A DNA stretch of 64,000 bases from positions 57,560 through 121,559 of the forward strand of contig DASUKA010000093.1 in assembly GCA_036278935.1 (NCBI GenBank), read 5' to 3'. Both the position numbers and the translations under genes were made by a program. Shown here one piece after another: positions 42,938 to 50,598 of this stretch (position 1 is its first letter; each line of letters opens with the position of its first letter). A model generated the notes under the pieces. That model had not been told where the DNA came from. It made no database searches and saw only the letters and a list, made by a program, of their open reading frames with translations. Origin of the DNA: DASSNR01 sp036278935. GTDB taxonomy: Bacteria; Gemmatimonadota; Gemmatimonadetes; Gemmatimonadales; Gemmatimonadaceae.

Positions 42938-43579
42938 CTATGCACAGGCGCCTCCGCGTGGCCACCATACCGCGGTGGTCCGGAAGCCGCGATGCGCGCG
43001 CACCATCGGCACGCAGCCGGTGGCCGCCTGTACGAGCTCGCGCAGCTCGCTCAACGTGTAGCCGCGCAGCACCGAGGTCACACCGTCGTGGCGGCTCACC
43101 GGGTGAAAGCGCAGTGGGAAGGAGGCGAGCCAGATTCCGGCGACGGCCAGCCAGCTCCGGCGCAGGTCGCTCACGATCACCGCGCGTCTGGCCACGCGAT
43201 GCAGTTCGCGCAGCACGTCCAGGGCGCGCGAGCGCTCGACGAAGTGATGCAGCAACTGCGAGCACATCACGACATCAATGGAGTCGTCCGCGAACGGGAG
43301 GCGCAGGGCGTCCGAGCGCGCCGTCGGGATGCCCGCGCGCGCGGCGCGCTGCGCCAAGACCTCGCTCCGCTCGATCGCCACCATCTCAAGCGTGATGCCG
43401 CGCCGCGCGGCCGCCGAGCGCGCATTGAGCGGGATGTCGGCCGCGCCGGTGCCTACATCGAGCACGCTCGCGGAGCGCTGATCGATGCGATCGAGCACGC
43501 GACCGAGCTCGACGAGCGCGGCGCTGGTGCCCCCGAACAGCGCATTCGCACGGGCGACATCGGCCAGGGAACGGGCCAC
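42938..43579 (-). CDS. SAM-dependent methyltransferase, class I
   Basis: 213 residues from GTG 43579. Motif I VLDVGTGAADIPL, motif II VAIERSE, DALRLPFADDSIDVVMCSQLLHHF (post-II/III region) and VARRAVIVSDLRRSW identify a class I methyltransferase of the small-molecule type. The same frame continues upstream through a family-like TEYLDDPATTPAVVARSL to the TAG of the flavin reductase, without ATG, GTG or TTG. A CTG at 43654 directly after that TAG, with GGAG 6 nt upstream, may be the true start (238 residues). Confidence 0.85.
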   Translation of the reverse strand: MARSLADVARANALFGGTSAALVELGRVLDRIDQRSASVLDVGTGAADIPLNARSAAARRGITLEMVAIERSEVLAQRAARAGIPTARSDALRLPFADDSIDVVMCSQLLHHFVERSRALDVLRELHRVARRAVIVSDLRRSWLAVAGIWLASFPLRFHPVSRHDGVTSVLRGYTLSELRELVQAATGCVPMVRAHRGFRTTAVWWPRGGACA

Positions 43580-43654
43580 GACCGCCGGCGTGGTGGCGGG
43601 GTCATCGAGGTACTCGGTGCCGCGCCGGCGGGGTGGTGTGAACAGGGACGACAG

Positions 43655-44131
43655 CTATCGCTCCAGTTGGGCGTATCCGCCCCGGTAGTACAGCAATGGC
43701 CGGTCCGAATACGCCGCCGCTGCCTCGACTTCCGCAACGAAGATCGTATGATCTCCCCTGGAGTAACTGTCCACGAGTCGCCCTTCGATGTAGCCCAGTA
43801 CATCGTTCAGGAGGACGCATCCCGTAAGCCCTCGCGCGTAGCCGATGCCGTCGAAGCGGTCGTCGCATTCTTCCGCGAAGCGGCGTGCGAGCGACTCCTG
43901 GCTCGCCGCCAGGATGTTCACCGCCAGGTGCGAGGTCCCACCGAGCACCGCGTGCATGTCCGCCTGCTTGTCGATGCACATGAGCACGAGCGGCGGATCG
44001 AGACTGAGCGATGTGAAGGCGCTCACCGTCATACCGTGATCCTTGCCAGTCTGGTCGCGGGCGGTGACGACGGTCACTCCTGACGCGAAACGTCCAAGCA
44101 CGGATCGGAAGGAGGCTGGATCGAAGGGCAT
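43655..44131 (-). CDS. Flavin reductase-like (FMN-binding split-barrel) protein
   Basis: 158-residue FMN-binding enzyme of the flavin reductase domain family: FRSVLGRFASGVTVVTARD, MTVSAFTSLSLDPPLVLMCID, FAVNIL-type LAVNILAASQESLARRF and DHTIFVAEVEAA. Such proteins supply FADH2/FMNH2 to monooxygenases or use bound flavin directly. ATG 44131 (MPFDPASFRSVLG) fits the family N-terminus. It lies between the FAD oxidoreductase and the methyltransferase; it may feed reduced flavin to a partner. The stop TAG is in frame with the next gene. Confidence 0.9.
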   Translation of the reverse strand: MPFDPASFRSVLGRFASGVTVVTARDQTGKDHGMTVSAFTSLSLDPPLVLMCIDKQADMHAVLGGTSHLAVNILAASQESLARRFAEECDDRFDGIGYARGLTGCVLLNDVLGYIEGRLVDSYSRGDHTIFVAEVEAAAAYSDRPLLYYRGGYAQLER

Positions 44132-44178
44132 GCACACACTGGATGAGGTGGGAAGAACACGCGATGTTGCGGATGCCA

Positions 44179-45441
44179 CTACGATCCGCGCTCCGCGTGG
44201 TCTCCTCGCGCCCATGAGGGAGCGAGCAACGGGAAAAGATAGCCAGGGCGCAGCACGCGGGCGGGCGGCACGAAGTCACCGGCGACACCGACGAACAGGT
44301 CGGCCAGGTCCTTGCGGCGCGCGAGCGCCGCAGCGGCGCGGTTCATGAGCCAGGGGAGGCCGACCGCCAGCCCGACCAGGCGTTCAACTTTCCACTTGCC
44401 GCCGAACTCGGTGCGGCGCCGGCGATCGTACGTGGCCAACTCCGCGTCGGCGCGGGTATTGTCCGATGCGTCCAGCGCGCGGACGACGGCAGGGGCGAGC
44501 AATTCGCCCCCGCGCAGCGCGGCGTAGATGCCCTCGCCCGTGAACGGGTCAAAGAAGTCGGCCGCATCACCCACGAGTGCCGCCCCGGGCGCACAGGCGC
44601 GGCGGGCATGTGAGGCGAACGGTCCGGTGACCCGCACGGGTGATACGCGCTGCGCCTTCAGAAAGCGTGGCGCGAGATGCGGCCGCGCCGCGAGCCACGC
44701 GTCCACGAACGCGGCGGGGTTCCCCGAGAGCGCATGCGCTCGTGCCGCCGGCACCACCACCGCCACATTGATGAGCCCGTCGTCCACGGCGGCGATGCCT
44801 ACGTAGCCGTCTCGCTCAACGTGCATCTCCCCGTGGCTTGCCACGCCGCTCACCCCGCGATAGTGCGCGATGAGCGCGAGCCGTCGCGGCCACCGCGCGC
44901 GACGCGCCAACCCGAGCCGCCGCGCCACGACGGAGCGCAAGCCATCGGCGCCGATGACCACGGGCGCCAGTCGCTCGCACACCTGGCCGTCGCCGCGCAT
45001 CGCCGCCACGCCGCGTACCCGGCCGCGTGCATCGACCAGGATGTCGCTCACGCGCACCCCCTCCTCCACACACGCCCCCGCCGCGCGCGCGCAGTCCAGA
45101 AGGATCGCATCCAGGAGCAGTCGGCGGAGCGCCAGGCCGCGATCGCGAAAGCCGCGAAAGCCGTGGTCAGCCGCGAAATCCCCGCGCATTATCGAGCCGC
45201 TCGGCGCGCGCACGATCATCCCGGCGAGCTGCGCCGCGCCCGCGTCTTCGCAGCGCGCGAGCGCACCCATCTGTGCGAGTATACCCGACGCCTGCGGGCT
45301 CAGATACTCCGCGCACGGCTTCTCGCGCGGGAAGCGCGCCCGGTCAAGAAGGAGCACGCGCACACCAGCGCGCGCGAGCGCCCACGCCGTGGAGCAGCCC
45401 GCCGGTCCCGCACCCGCGATGATGACGTCCGTGTCGCTCAT
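44179..45441 (-). CDS. FAD-dependent oxidoreductase (geranylgeranyl reductase/monooxygenase-like)
   Basis: 420 residues. N-terminal Rossmann motif VIIAGAGPAGCSTAWALARAG, then the substrate/FAD motifs PREKPCAEYLSP, VIGADGLRSVVARRLG and GDAADFFDPFTGEGIYAAL. The PCGE-like PCAEYLSP places it with geranylgeranyl-reductase-type enzymes that reduce isoprenoid double bonds or hydroxylate lipids. ATG 45441 overlaps the radical SAM stop by 4 nt. Role in the operon: redox tailoring of a lipid or polyketide (inference). Confidence 0.9.
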   Translation of the reverse strand: MSDTDVIIAGAGPAGCSTAWALARAGVRVLLLDRARFPREKPCAEYLSPQASGILAQMGALARCEDAGAAQLAGMIVRAPSGSIMRGDFAADHGFRGFRDRGLALRRLLLDAILLDCARAAGACVEEGVRVSDILVDARGRVRGVAAMRGDGQVCERLAPVVIGADGLRSVVARRLGLARRARWPRRLALIAHYRGVSGVASHGEMHVERDGYVGIAAVDDGLINVAVVVPAARAHALSGNPAAFVDAWLAARPHLAPRFLKAQRVSPVRVTGPFASHARRACAPGAALVGDAADFFDPFTGEGIYAALRGGELLAPAVVRALDASDNTRADAELATYDRRRRTEFGGKWKVERLVGLAVGLPWLMNRAAAALARRKDLADLFVGVAGDFVPPARVLRPGYLFPLLAPSWARGDHAERGS

Positions 45442-46910
45442 GCGAACGCCCTCGCGAGACGCTGGAAGAGCGCCATGTACCGCCAGTGCGGGCGCGGCAG
45501 ATGCAGCAGTGAGGCGAGTCGCGTGAGGTGCGGCAGCAGCGGCGAGCTGGAGTCGGCCGAGAACATGAACCGCGGATGCTGCGCGGCGAAGCGGCGAAGC
45601 CGCACGACCGCCGCGCCAGGGTCGAGCGCCGACGAGAAGTAGAAGGCGGGTGCCAGCAGCGGATCATCGGCCGCCACGATCCCCTCTTCCATGGCGACCC
45701 GGTGCAGCGTGGTGCCCGGATAGATGCGCAGGCCGACAGTGAGGTACACCGCGTCGCCACGTTCCAGTCGCCCCGCCGCGAAGCGCAGCGTCTCCTCGAG
45801 AGTATCCGGCGTCTCACCCGGCCCGCCCACCAGAAAGATCCAGAGCACGCCGAGTCCGGCGCGCTCCACGCGCTCCGCCACGCGCTGCACAGTCGCGGCG
45901 TCGAATCCCTTCTGCAACCGCGCAAGCACAGGATCGCTCGCGCTCTCGGCCGTGATGCCGAGCCAGCGGAACCCGGCACGCCGCATGAGCTCGAGCAGCT
46001 CGTCGGGCGCCACCGCGGGCGTGAAGTTGGTGGTGTCGAGATGTACACGCAGCCCGCGCCGCAGGATGGCCTCGCACACCGCCATCGCATGCCGCGGCGG
46101 CGCATTGAAGGTCGAGTCCACGAACTCGAAGCGGCGCACATGCGCCTCCCGGCCGAGCTCGGCTATCTCATCCACCACGGCTTCTGGATTGCGCAGCCGA
46201 TATCCCCACCCCTCCACGTTGAGGTAGGTGCAGTAGACGCACTTGAAGACGCAGCCGCGCTTGGTCTGGATGGGGACCGTCGCGCCCCGCCGCTCGTACG
46301 CGCGCAGGTCGAGCCAGCGGTGCATCTGTGCGCGCGGGAGCGCATCGAGATCAGCGTCGCCGCCCGGCGGCGTGAGCGTGATGTGACCCTCCGCACGGCG
46401 CACGAGGCCGGGAATGGCGCCCGGCGCGCGGCCGGCCGCCAGCGCGTCCACCAGCGCGACCGTCGCCCGCTCTCCATCGCCCGCCACGGCGTAGTCCACA
46501 CCCAGCTCCCGGAACAACGCGTCGGGGGCCACGCCAAAGGCGGCGCCGCCCGCGATGATCTGTGCTCCCGGCGCCGCCTCACGCAGCGTGCGCAGGATGC
46601 CGGCCTGGTCGGGCGTATAGTGCCGGAGCGCGATGGAGTCGCTGTTGTCCAGATTCCGCACCGAGATCCCGATCACATCGGGCCGAACGGCATCCACGGC
46701 CTCGCGAACAGCCCGATGAGGATCGCGCACGAAGCAGAGATCCGCCACGTGCACGTCGTGCCCGGCGGCGTCGAGGGCGGACGCAACGCACGCCACACCA
46801 TTCGCGACCACCGGCTGCGGCGCATGCTCGCGATTGGCGCTCACGAGGAGGATCCGAGCGCGCGTGGAGCGCGTGGTGTGGTGCGGCGACAGCACGGCCG
46901 GGCGTAGCAT
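45438..46910 (-). CDS. B12-binding domain radical SAM enzyme
   Basis: 490 residues. The N-terminal 170 residues form a cobalamin-binding-like Rossmann domain (ILLVSANREHAPQPVVANGVACVASALDAAGHDV, IIAGGAAFGVAPD). The radical SAM barrel starts at KRGCVFKCVYCTY with the [4Fe-4S] ligands Cys220, Cys224, Cys227. GITAESASDPVLARLQKGFDAATV and FLVGGPGETPDTLEETL are typical of the HpnR/BchE-like group. These enzymes methylate or rearrange unactivated carbons in lipids, hopanoids or antibiotics. ATG 46910 overlaps the previous stop by one base. Confidence 0.92.
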   Translation of the reverse strand: MLRPAVLSPHHTTRSTRARILLVSANREHAPQPVVANGVACVASALDAAGHDVHVADLCFVRDPHRAVREAVDAVRPDVIGISVRNLDNSDSIALRHYTPDQAGILRTLREAAPGAQIIAGGAAFGVAPDALFRELGVDYAVAGDGERATVALVDALAAGRAPGAIPGLVRRAEGHITLTPPGGDADLDALPRAQMHRWLDLRAYERRGATVPIQTKRGCVFKCVYCTYLNVEGWGYRLRNPEAVVDEIAELGREAHVRRFEFVDSTFNAPPRHAMAVCEAILRRGLRVHLDTTNFTPAVAPDELLELMRRAGFRWLGITAESASDPVLARLQKGFDAATVQRVAERVERAGLGVLWIFLVGGPGETPDTLEETLRFAAGRLERGDAVYLTVGLRIYPGTTLHRVAMEEGIVAADDPLLAPAFYFSSALDPGAAVVRLRRFAAQHPRFMFSADSSSPLLPHLTRLASLLHLPRPHWRYMALFQRLARAFA

Positions 46911-47335
46911 CAGGGGATCCGGCTGAACAGCAGACCGCCCAGGGTGAGCGTGCTGTCGTGCACCACGAAGGTGAACTGCACGGTCCCCGTGTCCGGCGGT
47001 GCGTAGGTGATGGCCACGGTGTTCCCCTGCGCTTGCCAGCTCCCGCTCGCATCCACGCGATCGGCAATGCCGTCGTCCACGTTGGTGGCGATCACGGTGC
47101 GGAGCACGCTCGCGTCGCCACGGAAATTCCAGATCGTCTGCGAGGAGCGCAGGTCGCCCCCGGCCATGAAGATCTCGGTGTGCGACCACCGTCCGACGAG
47201 TGCGGGCGAGGGCTGGGACGAGGATGCGCTGGTGCCGCGTTGCGGAGCGGTGGCCAGTGACGCATCCGGCATCCCGTCACACGCGGCCCAGACGACGCAT
47301 GCGGCCACCGCGACGACGGGCCACAAGCGGATCAC
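46910..47335 (-). CDS. Small lipoprotein with lipocalin-like beta fold
   Basis: 141 residues. Signal peptide with lipobox (VIRLWPVVAVAACVVWAAC, lipidated Cys about 20). The mature part reads like a single small beta-barrel: LVGRWSHTEIFMAGGDLRSSQTIWNFRGDASVLRTV, SGSWQAQGNTVAITY, VQFTFVVHDSTLTLGGLLF, the pattern of lipocalin-like or DUF5640-type modules. GTG 47335 overlaps the DUF92 stop. It could chaperone a hydrophobic product in the periplasm (inference from context). Confidence 0.7.
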   Translation of the reverse strand: MIRLWPVVAVAACVVWAACDGMPDASLATAPQRGTSASSSQPSPALVGRWSHTEIFMAGGDLRSSQTIWNFRGDASVLRTVIATNVDDGIADRVDASGSWQAQGNTVAITYAPPDTGTVQFTFVVHDSTLTLGGLLFSRIP

Positions 47336-48114
47336 AACACCCCCAGGAGCGCGACCGCCGCGCCTACCGCCGTCGCGAGGAGATTCACGGTGTCGTTGTC
47401 CAGCCATGCGACTCCTCCGGCCGGCACTGTCGCCGTACCGCATGCATGGACCATCCGTTCGGTCCCCGCGTTGCATCGGGGGCACCAGCGTCGCGCCTGC
47501 CACCACGCCCCCATCAATGAATCCGCCAGGGCGCCCGCCACCCCGCCCGCGAACGCCCACCCGAGCACGCCGGCGGGCCAGCGGAGCAGCGACGCAACGA
47601 TGGCGATGAACAGCGCTCCCGCGACTAACGCGAGCAAGCCCGGGGCCGTCACGCCGCCCGACGTCCCGACGCCTACCGGCCGCAGGGAGGTGAGCAGGCG
47701 CGGACGGCGTCCTACGAGCGTTCCCACCTCGGTGCCCCAGGTGTCGGCGGCGGCCGCGGCCAGTGCGCCCGCGCCCATCATCCGCCAGCCCGGCCACGGA
47801 GCAAGCAGCGTCAGCGCGGCTGACAGGGTGAACAGCCCCCCGTTCGCCAACACCTGGACGGCATCTCGCTCGCCTCCCTTGGCGACCACGCTGGATATGC
47901 GGCGCGCCTTGACGTCCGCGCCCAGGCGCGAGAGGGCGCTGGACGAAATGAAGAAGATGATGAGCACCGCGCCCCAGCTCCATCCGGCCGCCACGCAGAT
48001 CGCGCCCACGACCATGGCGGCAATGGCGCCGCTGCGCGAGAGCGCGCCAGCAGCGTAGGCGGTACTCGCGATGACCACCGCGATGAGGAGCCCCGCGCCC
48101 GCGCGCGCGATCAC
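47332..48114 (-). CDS. DUF92 (TMEM19/VTE6-like) membrane protein
   Basis: 260 residues with six or seven hydrophobic helices. DUF92 signatures: LSRSGAIAAMVVGAICVAAGW, FFISSSALSRLGADVKAR, GERDAVQVLANGG, AAAADTWGTEVGTL and TSGGVTAPGLLALVAGALF. A Cys-rich insert CPRCNAGTERMVHACGT lies between the last helices. Characterised relatives include plant VTE6, which phosphorylates phytyl phosphate, so prenyl-phosphate kinase activity is conceivable. GTG 48114 overlaps the anti-sigma-like stop. Confidence 0.88.
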   Translation of the reverse strand: MIARAGAGLLIAVVIASTAYAAGALSRSGAIAAMVVGAICVAAGWSWGAVLIIFFISSSALSRLGADVKARRISSVVAKGGERDAVQVLANGGLFTLSAALTLLAPWPGWRMMGAGALAAAAADTWGTEVGTLVGRRPRLLTSLRPVGVGTSGGVTAPGLLALVAGALFIAIVASLLRWPAGVLGWAFAGGVAGALADSLMGAWWQARRWCPRCNAGTERMVHACGTATVPAGGVAWLDNDTVNLLATAVGAAVALLGVL

Positions 48115-48389
48115 GTGTCGTGTCGCGCAGTCTCCTCGTCCATGAGCGTCTGGAAGATGCGCTTGCGCAACGAGGGAGGAGCCTTCTCGATGAGAGCGCG
48201 CTTCTCCAGAAAGCGCAGGAAGACCCGCTCATGCTCGAACTCCGGATAGCAGCGCTTGCACACGGCCAGGTGCGAGCGGATCTGCGCCTCGACCTCGGCG
48301 GTGAGCTCCCCATCGAGGAACTCGTAGATGCGCTCGACGACTTCTGAACAGGTCAACGGAGCGGAGTGGCTGGCAGGTGTATCGGTCAT
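48111..48389 (-). CDS. Zinc-finger anti-sigma factor-like protein (zf-HC2/ZAS)
   Basis: 92-residue soluble protein with the ZAS signature: Cys14, then HLAVCKRC (His40-X3-Cys44-X2-Cys47), embedded in RIYEFLDGELTAEVEAQIRSH. Such proteins sequester ECF sigma factors and often respond to thiol oxidation (RsrA-like). No sigma-factor gene is adjacent. It is the first gene of the ten-gene minus-strand operon and is coupled to DUF92 by a 4-nt overlap. There is no transmembrane segment, unlike membrane anti-sigmas. Confidence 0.85.
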   Translation of the reverse strand: MTDTPASHSAPLTCSEVVERIYEFLDGELTAEVEAQIRSHLAVCKRCYPEFEHERVFLRFLEKRALIEKAPPSLRKRIFQTLMDEETARHDT

Positions 48390-48604
48390 GGCACGTCACG
48401 AATCCGTTGGAGCGTCCGCACGTGAAAACAGGGAATGGCACATAGTGCGTGCTCCTCCTGTCGATGCGCAAGGCAGGTGAATGAACGTCCGTGTACAGAG
48501 GATGAAGCAATGGGGCCGGAACGGTGTTCCCGCAGCCGTGCGGGCCGCAAAGAGCGGTAGCGCATGTAGAGAGAACGCATCGAGAGAACAAATGCGGTTT
48601 TATC

Positions 48605-48633
48605 TTGAACCGCGGCAGGGCGAAGGTTAGCTT
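48605..48633 (+). promoter_or_regulatory. Sigma70-like promoter upstream of the 48660 gene
   Basis: TTGAAC (48605-48610), 17-nt spacer, TAGCTT (48628-48633). Predicted start near 48640, about 20 nt before ATG 48660, with no SD between. The -35 is identical to that at 11603. The rest of 48390-48604 shows no gene. Confidence 0.55.
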
Positions 48634-48659
48634 CGTGGTCGGCCCTCCCCCCAACCCCC

Positions 48660-49271
48660 ATGCCCACGACGGTTGCCGCGCTCCTTCCGCTGAGCTTTCT
48701 CGAGGCCGTTCGGAGCGTCGATACCCCGGACGACGATCTCGAAGCGGAATTCGTTCCCGAGCTACGCAACAAACGGCTCGGCTTGAGCGAGACGGTCTAT
48801 TCCCAGATCCGCCGCTACAGTGAAGCGGTGCGACGACATGAGCGGACCGTCCACGACGAGGCCGCCGCGCTGGCCCGGCTCATCGGCCGGCGCCCTGATG
48901 CGGCCGCCGTGTTCCAGGCTGCGGGCCGATACCTGGCGCGTGAGGCGTACCTCACCACACCATCGTTCAGTCGCCAACTGGTCATGACGCTGCCGGCGCT
49001 GTTCGCGCGCCCGATCGCCCTGCGGCAGGTGCGGCAGATCGCCGGGCGCTGTTTCAACGGCCATGTCCGCCGCGTGGGCTCCTCGCTCATGCTGGAAGTG
49101 TCGCGCTCCGTGACGTTGGAGAGCGCCTCGCCCGGCGTCGGGTGCGTCTACTACGAGGCCTGGCTGCGTGAGCTGCTCCGTCTGCTCTCCGCCGGCAACG
49201 GCGTGGTGGAGCACGTTCGCTGCGCCGCCCGCGGCGAAGGCGCTTGCGAGTGGCGCGCGGAGTGGGGGTAA
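48660..49271 (+). CDS. Hypothetical protein with 4VR-like C-terminus
   Basis: 203 residues. Helical N-terminus (PLSFLEAVRSVDTPDDDLEAEFVPELRNKRLG). The C-terminal half (ARPIALRQVRQIAGRCFNGHVRRVGSSLMLEVSRSVTLES, YYEAWLRELLRLLSAGNGVVEHVRCAARGEGACEWRAEWG) ends with the Cys-X-Gly-X-Cys-X-W pattern seen in 4-vinyl-reductase (V4R) ligand-binding domains, which bind small hydrophobic molecules, heme or NO. This match is suggestive only. Transcribed from its own promoter, divergent from the anti-sigma operon. Confidence 0.6.
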   Translation: MPTTVAALLPLSFLEAVRSVDTPDDDLEAEFVPELRNKRLGLSETVYSQIRRYSEAVRRHERTVHDEAAALARLIGRRPDAAAVFQAAGRYLAREAYLTTPSFSRQLVMTLPALFARPIALRQVRQIAGRCFNGHVRRVGSSLMLEVSRSVTLESASPGVGCVYYEAWLRELLRLLSAGNGVVEHVRCAARGEGACEWRAEWG

Positions 49272-49275
49272 AGCT

Positions 49276-49378
49276 GAGGGAGAAGGGAACAGGGAGACGG
49301 GAAGAGAGACCGCCTTCAGCTTTTGAGGGCCATCCCCCGGGAGCCGGTTCCGCTCTTCTCCCTGTTCCCTTCTCCCTC
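49276..49378. repeat. Polypurine inverted repeat, 20-bp perfect arms
   Basis: Arm 49276-49295 (words GAGGGAGAAGGGAACAGGGA) is the exact complement of 49359-49378, with a 63-nt loop. It starts 5 nt after the stop of the upstream gene and ends 31 nt before the M24 peptidase start. No U-tract. Same class as 2680-2780. Confidence 0.8.
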
Positions 49379-49409
49379 GCCCTCTGACTTTAACCTTCAC
49401 TCGCTTCCC

Positions 49410-50588
49410 ATGCTTACTCCCGAAACCCTCCCCACCATTCAACGCGCGCTTGCCGAGGCGGAGCTGGATGGGTGGCTGTTGTTCGACTTTCATGGCGCCA
49501 ACCCGATCGCGGCCGGAGTGCTCTCGCTCAAGGGGCTGGTCACGCGGCGGATCTTCACGCTCATTCCGCGAACGGGGGTGCCGACCGCGATCACGCACGC
49601 CATCGAACAGGGGCCGTGGCGGAACTGGCCGGCGGCGTGGAAGCGCGAGCAGTACAGCACGTGGCGCACGTTCGAGCAGGAGCTCGGCGCCCTGGTGCAG
49701 GGGAAGCGGGTGGCCATGGAGTACTCGCCAGGCGATGCGGTGCCGTATCTCGATCGCGTTCCCGCCGGCGTGCTGGAGATGGTGCGCGCAGCCGGCGCAG
49801 AGGTCGTGTCGTCCGCCGATCTCGTGACGCGCTTCTACGCGACGTGGAGCGAGGCCGGCTTGGCATCGCACAAGCGTGCGGCCGTGATCGTGGCCCGCGT
49901 GGCGCGCGACGCGCTGACCCTGGCCGGTGAGCGGGCGCGTGCCGGATCGCCAACCACCGAGCACGAGCTGCAACGGTGGATTCTCGACCGATTCACTGAG
50001 GCCGGGCTGGAAACCGAGGATCCGCCCATCGTGGCGGCCGGCGCCAGTGCAGCCGATCCGCACTACGCGCCGTCCGCCAAGCGTCCCAGGACCATCGAGC
50101 CTGGCGACTCGCTGCTCATCGACCTCTGGGCCAGGGAGCCCGGCGGTGTCTATGCCGACCAGACATGGATGGGCGTGCTGGGCGAGCCGACCGCACGCCA
50201 GCAGGAGATCTGGAGCACGGTGCGCGACGCGCGCGACGCGGCCATCACGCTCGTGCGGTCACGCGCCGCGAAGGGTGCGGGAATGCGCGGCGCGGAAGTG
50301 GATGACGCGGCGCGCCAGGTGATGACGGAACGAGACGTCGCCCAGTACTTCACGCACCGGACAGGCCACTCCATCGATGAGCGCGACATCCACGGGTCCG
50401 GCCCGCATATGGACAACTTCGAGACCCGCGAGGAGCGCGCCCTCATCCCGGGCGTCGCGTTCTCCATCGAGCCGGGCATCTACATCCCGGGCGACGTCGG
50501 CATGCGCACCGAGGTGAACGCGTACCTCGGCGAGGGGGAAGCCATCATCACGCCGAGCGACTACCAGCGCGATCTCCTGGTCGTGTGA
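49410..50588 (+). CDS. Xaa-Pro peptidase, M24 family
   Basis: 392-residue dinuclear metallopeptidase. N-terminal creatinase-like domain (LDGWLLFDFHGANPIAAGVLSL), then the pita-bread catalytic domain with the metal ligands: two Asp in LLIDLWAREPGGVYADQTW, His in HRTGHSIDE, Glu in FSIEPGIY and Glu in MRTEVNAYL. It removes N-terminal residues or cleaves X-Pro bonds. ATG 49410 follows the inverted repeat; no strong SD. An amino-acid permease gene follows after 10 nt, suggesting peptide salvage. Confidence 0.92.
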   Translation: MLTPETLPTIQRALAEAELDGWLLFDFHGANPIAAGVLSLKGLVTRRIFTLIPRTGVPTAITHAIEQGPWRNWPAAWKREQYSTWRTFEQELGALVQGKRVAMEYSPGDAVPYLDRVPAGVLEMVRAAGAEVVSSADLVTRFYATWSEAGLASHKRAAVIVARVARDALTLAGERARAGSPTTEHELQRWILDRFTEAGLETEDPPIVAAGASAADPHYAPSAKRPRTIEPGDSLLIDLWAREPGGVYADQTWMGVLGEPTARQQEIWSTVRDARDAAITLVRSRAAKGAGMRGAEVDDAARQVMTERDVAQYFTHRTGHSIDERDIHGSGPHMDNFETREERALIPGVAFSIEPGIYIPGDVGMRTEVNAYLGEGEAIITPSDYQRDLLVV

Positions 50589-50598
50589 TGCGCGTGCG

